From Microlunatus sp. Gsoil 973 (lineage in GTDB: Bacteria; Actinomycetota; Actinomycetes; Propionibacteriales; Propionibacteriaceae): a stretch of DNA of 64,000 bases. Both the position numbers and the translations under genes were made by a program. The notes under the pieces were generated by a model. The model was not told where the DNA came from. It made no database searches and was given only the letters and a program-made list of their open reading frames with translations. Location: the NCBI RefSeq assembly GCF_009707365.1, contig NZ_CP046122.1, positions 1,302,001-1,366,000 on the forward strand, read 5' to 3'. Shown here in pieces: positions 57,948 to 64,000 of this stretch (its first letter is position 1; every line of letters starts with the position of its first letter).

Positions 57948-60900
57948 CATCCGGATTCCCCGCGACGCTGACGTCGACACTGCGACTGCGGGTCGGACGC
58001 ACCGTCAAGGAGCTCGATCGTAGAGCACCGACACCGGTCCGTCGATCAGCCCGCACGGTCGCGCGAGCCGTCGTCCGGCAGCGACTCGGCCGGGCGCTGG
58101 TCACCATCGTGCTGCCCGCATCGGACGACAGCCTGGACTACCTCGACGAGGCGCTGCGATCCGCGGCCGATCAGTCCCACCGCAGCCTGGAGATCCTGGT
58201 GGTGGCGTACGGCAGGGCGGGAGAGGTTGCCTGCCGCAGTCAAAGGCTGGGAGGAGGCCGATCATCGGATCCGGCTCGTCCGCGGCGACAATCCGTCGCT
58301 GGCGGCGGCCCGGGACCGTGGCGTGCGGCTGGCGCGAGGCCGGTATCTGTGCTTCCTGCGCGCCCATGACACCCTTCCGGGAAACGCGATCGCCGCGGGG
58401 TTCACCGCGCTGCACGGCAGCGGATCCGACTTCGCGGTCGGTCGGATCACCGCACCGCCATCGGTCCTCCCGTCGGCGCTGCCGCGACGCGACCCGGTAC
58501 ACGACATCGACCGCATGCGCACCACGCTGACGGAGTTCCCGGCGGCGCTCAGTGATCTGTCACTGGGCAATCGGCTGTTCTCCACCGACTTCTTGCGTGC
58601 CCTGGGCCGCCCGTTCGTCGCGGTCGAGGGGGAGAGCCGGCTGGTTCTGCAGTGCTTCGAGACAGCCAGGACGTTCGACGTGATCGCGGCCGCCACCTAC
58701 ACCGAACGCACCCGCGCGGGAGCGGCCCCGGTGGAGCAGCTGTACGACTCCACTGCGGATCTCCCGGCCTGGATCCAGGACGTCACAGCGGTCGGGGAGC
58801 ATCTTCGTCGACTGCCCGACCCGAGCCTGTACGAGCACTGGCTGGTCGGCATCTGCGGGGGCCAGCTGCAGACCTTCCTGGCCGACGTCGAGCGGATGTC
58901 GGCCGCGATGTGGGTGGATCTGCGGAACACGATGGCGGGGCTGTGGCGGCAGGTGGACGACCGGGCGAAGGCCCGGATGCTGACCGAATCCCGGGTGAAA
59001 CTCGCGCTGCTGTCGGCCGACCGCCGCGACAGGCTCGAGGAGTTCGTCGCAGCCCGCTGGTTCGAGCGCGACAACGTTGCCACAAGGACCGAAGCCGGGC
59101 GGGTGTACGCCGAACTTCCTGGCTTCGACGATCCCGGGGCGCCGGTCGCCCGCTCGGTCTTCGAGCTGAGCGAGGCCGAGACGCCGGCCCGGGTGCATCT
59201 GCGTGCGGTTCGCCCGGCAACCGGCGACAGGCTCCAACTCGACCTGCTGGTCCGCGTCGAGCTGGTCGATCTGGCCGGTCGCCGACCCGCGATCAGGGCA
59301 CGACTGGTCCCCGACGACCAGCCCGAGGACCAGCCCGAGGACCAGCCCGAGGACCAGCCCGAGGACCGGATCGACCAGCAGCACGAGCCGATCCTGCTTC
59401 CGGTGACCGAACGGTGGGACGACCAGGCCAACCTCAGCGTCGGCCACCGGTACCAGGACTACCGCCCGGGCGGCTGCAGGGTCGAGATCGACCGGTCGAG
59501 GTTGCCGTTCGGCCGCTGGCGGCTGGAGGCAACGATCGTGGTCGACGGGATCCGGCGGAGCACCGATCAGGTCACCGTCGATCGCCGAGGATCAGCAGCC
59601 CTGATGGGCACCCGCTACGTCCCGGTGCACAACACCGCTGCGGGCACCGCGGTACGGCTGGTCCAACGGCAGCGGCGGTTGACCTTCGAGGTCAAGCCGC
59701 CCGAACCGGTGGCGCTGGCGGCGGTGTCGGTGACGGGCCGTACGGTCCGTCTCTCGGCGGCGTCGGCCACTGTCGACGTCTCAGCGATCAGGGCGCGATG
59801 CGGTCGCGCTGTTGCCGTGGCGCCCGTCGTCGACGGTACCGCCGAGTTGCGGGTACCCGAAGTTCCCGCCGGCTCAGCCTTGACGTGGACGCTGCGGGCC
59901 GAGGCAGGCGACGGGACGCAGTATCCGCTGAGCTGGTCGGCGGAGCGGGCCTGGCTGCGGTCCGGCGGCGGCGAGCTGGTGCCGGCCCGGACCGAGTGGG
60001 GCAACGTCATGCTGGCGGAGGCCGCCACTGCCGTCGTGCTGGAGCGTCTGGACCTGCAGCCGGGCTGCGTACGGGTGTCGGGCCGGCTGCTGGCCGCCGC
60101 CCCGGCGGAATCGGAGATGATCGTCGACGGCCCGCGGCAGCTGACCCGGCATCGACTTGCGCCGGACGTCGACGGACGGTTCGCGTTCGAGATGCCGCTC
60201 CACTGGGACCCGTGGGGTCGCGGGCCGGTCGGCATCCCACGTGGCGAGTACGCGCTCTGGCTGGCCGCCGACGGCGAGGTCCGGCCCCCGGGATCGGCCG
60301 GCGTCCGGCCATGGATGAGCCCAGAACTGATCGACTCGTTGGAGAAGTTCCAACGCACGGACGAAGCCCGGATGCGGCCGCTGTGCCGGCACAGCGGCGC
60401 GGTCGGCTTCAGCCTGAGCGCCCCGCTGCCGGTGGAGCAGTCGGGAGGCTATCCCCAACGGCAGCTCCAGAATGCGTGTCTGGAAGGCGTGGGCCCGATC
60501 GACCCGACGCTGGTCTACTTCGCCAGCTATGACGGGTCGCAGCCGACCGACAGTGGACTGGCGATCGATCAGGCGATGCGACGGATGTTCCCCGAGCTGC
60601 GATCGGTGTGGGGCGTTGCCGACCCCCGGACCCCGGTGCCAGAGGGCAGCACCGCTGTGTTGATCAACAGCCCGGAGTGGTATCGGGTGATCAGCACCGC
60701 CGGACACCTGGTGCAGAACGTCGACTTCCCGCGCTGGTGGCGCAAGCGGCCGGGGCAGCGGTTCCTGCAGACGTTCCACGGTTATCCGGCCAAGGCCATG
60801 GGACTGATGATGTGGCGGGCCAAGGAGTTCACGCCGCGGCGGCTGGCCGCAGAGCTCGGGCGAACGAGTGCCGGCTGGGACCTGATCCTGACCCCCGCGC

Positions 60901-61616
60901 CGGAGATGGATCAGTACTACCGGCGGGAGTACGCCTACCAGGGGCCGATCTGCAACCAGGGCTATCCCCGCGACGACGATCTTGTGCTGCCCTCGGCCGG
61001 ACAACGCCGCGACCGGGTACGCGAGCTGTTGGACATCGCACCGGAACAGAAAGTGATCTTGTACGCCCCGACCTGGCGTGATCATCTGGCCAGCAGCTAC
61101 CGCTCGGCTGAGCTGGTGGACAATCTCGATGTCGCCTCGGCCAGTGCCCGACTGGGCGACCAGTTCGTGCTGTTGCTCCGCGGACACCGCTTCACCTCGA
61201 CGCTGCGCCGGACCAGGTCCGGAACAACCAAGATCATCGACGTCACCGATTATCCGGAGATCAACGACCTGATCCTCGCTGCCGACGCGGCAGTGCTGGA
61301 CTACTCGAGCCTGCGGTTCGACTTCGCGCTTACGGGGCGACCCATGGTCTTCCTCGTCCCGGATCTCGCCGACTACACCGGCGGCATTCGCGGATTCCTG
61401 TTCGACTACATCGACACGGCGCCCGGACCGCTGGCGACCACCGCCGACGACGCGATCACCGCGTTGCAGGATCTCGACCAGCTCGCTGAGCGGTATCGGG
61501 ACCAGATCGCGGCGTTCAACGCCCGTTACCAGTATCTCCAGAACGGACACGCGGCAGAACGGGTCGTCCGACAGTTCTTCGCCGACCCGCATCGACACGA
61601 TCATCCGGCCTCATGA
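57944..61616 (+). pseudogene. GT2-TagF fusion enzyme, one-base frame change near 58215-58235
   Basis: 1223 residues when one base is removed near 58215-58235. The first frame supplies LVTIVLPASDDSLDYLDEAL and HRSLEILVVAYG; the second continues GWEEADHRIRLVRGDNPSLAAARDRG and YLCFLRAHDTL, a GT2 fold with a His-Asp variant of the DxD site. The TagF-like end has TFHGYPAKAMG, QGYPRDDDL, APTWRDHL, LRGHRF and LDYSSLRFDFALTGRP. Architecture matches the 1254-residue GT2-TagF elsewhere in the window. A four-copy QPED repeat lies in the middle (59316-59363). The start overlaps the GT61 stop, and the end overlaps the next gene by ATGA. The indel is probably a sequence error. Confidence 0.78.
59316..59363 (+). 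repeat. 12-bp coding minisatellite (QPED x4)
   Basis: Four perfect copies of GACCAGCCCGAG encoding DQPE units inside the GT2-TagF gene. Unit length is a multiple of three, so copy-number change would alter an acidic linker without breaking the frame. Confidence 0.9.
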
Positions 61617-62635
61617 CGTCGGCTGCGCGACGATCCCTGCCCGCGGCCACGAGGACTGTTCTCCTGCCGAGGGGGATCGCCGGCGTGAACACGTTCGCCA
61701 CCTCCGGGTGGGCGGAACCGAGCAACCACGGTGGACAGCCGAACGGCCGGCAGTCGGAAAGCCAGGATCCGGACCGGATCGATCTTCGCGCGCCCGCGGA
61801 CCCGCCGGACGGGAACGACTCCCGGCGGGCACGACCGTTGGTCGCGATGTTGACCAGGCCGCTGGTCGACTGGCTGCCGGATTTGATGGCGGGCGAACCG
61901 GACACCGAAGCATCCGCTCTGCTCGATCGATGGGCCGACGCGGTGCTGGCCTGGTCCGTGCCGGGACCGGTACGGATGATCATCACCCGGGCCGAACCGG
62001 CCACCGCCGCTGATCTGGCGGAGATCATCGCCGACCCGGCGCCGACGGCCGACCCGCTCCGGGCTGCTGCGCTCGGTGGTCATGAAGGCGGGGACCACGA
62101 GTCCGGAGATGATCAGACGGGTGAATCCCGGGCCGGGCTCGGCGGCTTTCGCAGCAGGATCGAGGAGCTGCTGCGGTCCCGGAAGGGAGGCGCCGATGAT
62201 CTTGACCTGCTGCGCAGCAAGGCGGCGGTCGAGGCCGTCGCGTACGGCACGTCCTGCTTCCATCCCTGGTCCGGCCCGGCAGCCGGGACCGGACCGGGTG
62301 AACAGCTCCACCACGCCAGCCTCGCCGTCCGAGAACGCCTGGTGTCCGGCGGGATCGCCATCCGCGGCCCCCGGACAGCGCTGCTCTGGCCACAACAGGC
62401 CGGCGAGAAGCTGCCGCTCGACGTCGCCGCCGAAGCGGCGTTGGCGGCGCTGCTGTGCCGCACCGACCCGATCGCCGACGCCGGCGCCGGCGAGGATGGG
62501 ACCGTGGTCGCCGAGCTGCGGCACGAACTGCGGGAAGCCACTCGTCGGCTCGCCGACCGTCGGCAGCACCCGGGCAACCTCAAGCGAGTGCGGCTGCGGA
62601 CCTTGCTCCATCAACTGCTGCGAGCAACACGATGA
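61613..62635 (+). CDS. hypothetical protein in wall-polymer operon
   Basis: 340 residues, no recognised domain. The first 70 residues are polar and disordered-looking. A helical core follows (WLPDLMAGEPDTEASALLDRW), then a Gly/Asp-rich stretch, and a C-terminal basic helical end (RLRTLLHQLLRATR). No signal peptide or TM segment. It shares ATGA overlaps with both neighbours (GT2-TagF and sulfotransferase), which is the best clue: an accessory factor of the same pathway. The function is unknown. Confidence 0.7.
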   Translation: MTSAARRSLPAATRTVLLPRGIAGVNTFATSGWAEPSNHGGQPNGRQSESQDPDRIDLRAPADPPDGNDSRRARPLVAMLTRPLVDWLPDLMAGEPDTEASALLDRWADAVLAWSVPGPVRMIITRAEPATAADLAEIIADPAPTADPLRAAALGGHEGGDHESGDDQTGESRAGLGGFRSRIEELLRSRKGGADDLDLLRSKAAVEAVAYGTSCFHPWSGPAAGTGPGEQLHHASLAVRERLVSGGIAIRGPRTALLWPQQAGEKLPLDVAAEAALAALLCRTDPIADAGAGEDGTVVAELRHELREATRRLADRRQHPGNLKRVRLRTLLHQLLRATR

Positions 62636-63918
62636 CGAGCGGCGGCGCACACGATCCGCCGATCATCCTGCACATCGGCCCGCACAAGACCGGCACCACC
62701 ACTTTGCAGTCGGGCCTGGCCCAGAATCGGGCGCGACTGCTCGATCAGGGCGTCAGCTATCCCGGAACGCTGGACCACGAACTCAACGCGGCGATGTCGG
62801 TGTCGACCCGCCGGGCCGACCCGGGAAAGGACGTGTTGCATGGCACCGAACGCTGGTTCGGTCTGCTCGACACGATCAGATCGCCGGGCATCCGACTGGG
62901 CGTGCTGAGCAGTGAGTTCTACTCCGAGGCACCGAAGGATCGGATCGGCTGGCTGGTGGACCAGCTGGGTCCGCGGGCCCAGGTCGTCATCACGCTGCGA
63001 CCGCTGACCAGGATCATGCCGTCCCAGTGGCAGCAGTACCTGCAGAACCAGATCTCCATCTCCTGGGAGGACTGGTTGCGGGCGATCCTTGCCGCTCCGG
63101 AACCCGGTACCGTCACCCCGACCTTCTGGCGACGCCATCGTCACGACCTGCTGGTCCGACGCTGGCTTGAGGTGACAGGGCCCGAACGGCTGACCGTGAT
63201 CGCGGTCGACGACCTGCAGCCGGCATTCGTCCTGCGGACCTTCGAGGAACTGCTCGCGGTCGAACCCGGCACCCTGACCCCGACCCAGCTGCGGGCGAAC
63301 CGTTCCCTGACCCTCCAAGAGGCCGAACTCATCCGGCGGTTCAACCAGCTCTACACCTCAGCGGGTCTACGGAAGATCGACTACACGACCATGATCAGGT
63401 ACGGCGCCGCCCGGTTCCTGCAACGGCGCTCGCCGGCCGTCGATGAGCAACGGATCCTGTTGCCGGATTGGGCGAATCGGAGGGCCACCGAGTTGGCGCG
63501 CATGATGATCGACGACATCGCAGCATCGGGCGTACGGGTGATCGGCCCGCTGGACGATCTCGTCGAACCGCGTTCGACGCCCCGGCCGGCGCAGCCCACC
63601 GGGGTGACGGCGGTGGACCCGGAACTGGCCGCCCACCTGGCGGCCGGCGTGATCGACGCCATGGGGCGCTATCGCCCGGCAGAGGATCCCGATCCGGCGA
63701 GGGCACCGGTGCTGTCCACCGTGCTGCGAACCAATCGGGTGGTGCGGCGACCGGGCGACTTCGATGCGGTGGAACTGCGCGGCAGGATCGACCGTCTCCG
63801 GGCCCGGGCGGACCGGGAGTTGTTGATCACCGAGGCCGGGCGTGGTGACCTGCTGCGTGAGCTGCGCCGCCGGCTGACCCGTCGGCTGAAAGGACGGGTG
63901 CGCCGGCGGCGCGGCTGA
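62632..63918 (+). CDS. sulfotransferase-family protein
   Basis: 428 residues; ATG in the ATGA overlap with the preceding gene. The 5'-phosphosulfate P-loop HIGPHKTGTTTLQ lies near residue 14. VITLRPLTRIMPSQWQQYL near 120 corresponds to the 3'-phosphate-binding Arg/Ser region. The last 60 residues form a basic helical tail. It should transfer sulfate from PAPS to a hydroxyl of a carbohydrate or polymer. It ends three bases before the murA stop on the other strand. Because it is coupled to GT61 and GT2-TagF genes, a sulfated surface glycopolymer is plausible, but not shown. Confidence 0.82.
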   Translation: MTSGGAHDPPIILHIGPHKTGTTTLQSGLAQNRARLLDQGVSYPGTLDHELNAAMSVSTRRADPGKDVLHGTERWFGLLDTIRSPGIRLGVLSSEFYSEAPKDRIGWLVDQLGPRAQVVITLRPLTRIMPSQWQQYLQNQISISWEDWLRAILAAPEPGTVTPTFWRRHRHDLLVRRWLEVTGPERLTVIAVDDLQPAFVLRTFEELLAVEPGTLTPTQLRANRSLTLQEAELIRRFNQLYTSAGLRKIDYTTMIRYGAARFLQRRSPAVDEQRILLPDWANRRATELARMMIDDIAASGVRVIGPLDDLVEPRSTPRPAQPTGVTAVDPELAAHLAAGVIDAMGRYRPAEDPDPARAPVLSTVLRTNRVVRRPGDFDAVELRGRIDRLRARADRELLITEAGRGDLLRELRRRLTRRLKGRVRRRRG

Positions 63919-63921
63919 TCA

Positions 63922-64000
63922 TCAGTCCCGGAAGACCTCGATGTTCGCGCCGATGGCGTTCAACCGGTTGGGCAGGTCCTCGTAGCCGCGGTTGATCATG
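63922..64000 (-). CDS. murA: UDP-N-acetylglucosamine 1-carboxyvinyltransferase, C-terminal end (partial)
   Basis: Only the last 25 residues are inside the window: MINRGYEDLPNRLNAIGAN followed by IEVFRD and stop. This is the conserved MurA tail, the enzyme that adds enolpyruvate to UDP-GlcNAc in the first committed step of peptidoglycan synthesis. The catalytic parts lie beyond the right edge. An EPSP-synthase-like homologue is less likely because of the RGYE/IGA-IEVFRD ending. Confidence 0.75.
   Translation of the reverse strand, partial: MINRGYEDLPNRLNAIGANIEVFRD

Noticed and set aside
56100-57980. 626-codon minus-strand frame
   Set aside because: Shadow of the GT61 gene without domain signatures.

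Overview
The window is 64 kb of high-GC actinobacterial chromosome. Genes are tightly packed, many start with GTG or TTG, and neighbouring genes often overlap by ATGA. RbpA, Ku, an actinobacterial Lnt/FxsA/RbpA neighbourhood and several DUF4082/TagF-type envelope genes point to a soil actinomycete, most likely of the Propionibacteriaceae (Microlunatus-like). That placement is inference. No rRNA, tRNA, integrase, transposase or CRISPR array was seen.

Layout. 1-2.96 kb: the end of a MurR/RpiR-type regulator coupled to a NamZ-like exo-muramidase, then a DJ-1/PfpI protein and its MarR regulator behind a double-dyad operator. 3-14.2 kb: serpin, MFS exporter, L-2-hydroxyglutarate oxidase, aldo/keto reductase, SnoaL-like protein, Nudix hydrolase, acetamidase, metal-dependent cyclase, MFS carrier, SDR and nucleoside hydrolase, mostly small-molecule metabolism. 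14.4-18.7 kb: larE-larB-larC for the nickel-pincer cofactor, followed by an aldo/keto reductase and a thioesterase; larC needs a -1 frameshift. 19-23.5 kb: a giant secreted DUF4082/Ig/deacetylase-like/FnIII protein. 23.6-31.1 kb: lipoate ligase, multidrug MFS with its TetR, a strange array of 19-bp repeats, phosphatase, threonine aldolase and a LacI regulator. 31.2-44.4 kb: a teichoic-acid-like block with a bifunctional CDP-ribitol synthase-like enzyme and four large proteins carrying five TagF-like polyol-phosphate transferase domains. 44.5-56 kb: housekeeping and envelope genes (5'-3' exonuclease, Lrp, lnt, fxsA, a second 19-bp array, rbpA, MFS, GDPD, serine hydrolase, pyridoxal kinase, mscL, ku, YjbR). 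56-64 kb: a four-gene ATGA-coupled operon (GT61, GT2-TagF, unknown, sulfotransferase) and the 3' end of murA.

How the genes fit together. The cell-surface theme is strong: NamZ/MurR for peptidoglycan recycling, CDP-ribitol supply, six TagF-like domains, GT2/GT61 enzymes, a sulfotransferase, GDPD, Lnt and murA. Together they suggest a complex, possibly sulfated, polyol-phosphate glycopolymer.

The most unusual non-coding structure is a family of strictly 19-bp-periodic CGCACC repeats. They run in one direction, turn at a short palindromic centre, and continue as reverse complements (27,947-28,303 and 48,283-48,456).

Caveat. Six genes are interrupted by single-base frame changes, several at C/G homopolymers. 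Most are probably sequencing or assembly indels. The larC change is different, because it coincides with the place where LarC is known to be made by programmed frameshifting in Lactobacillus.
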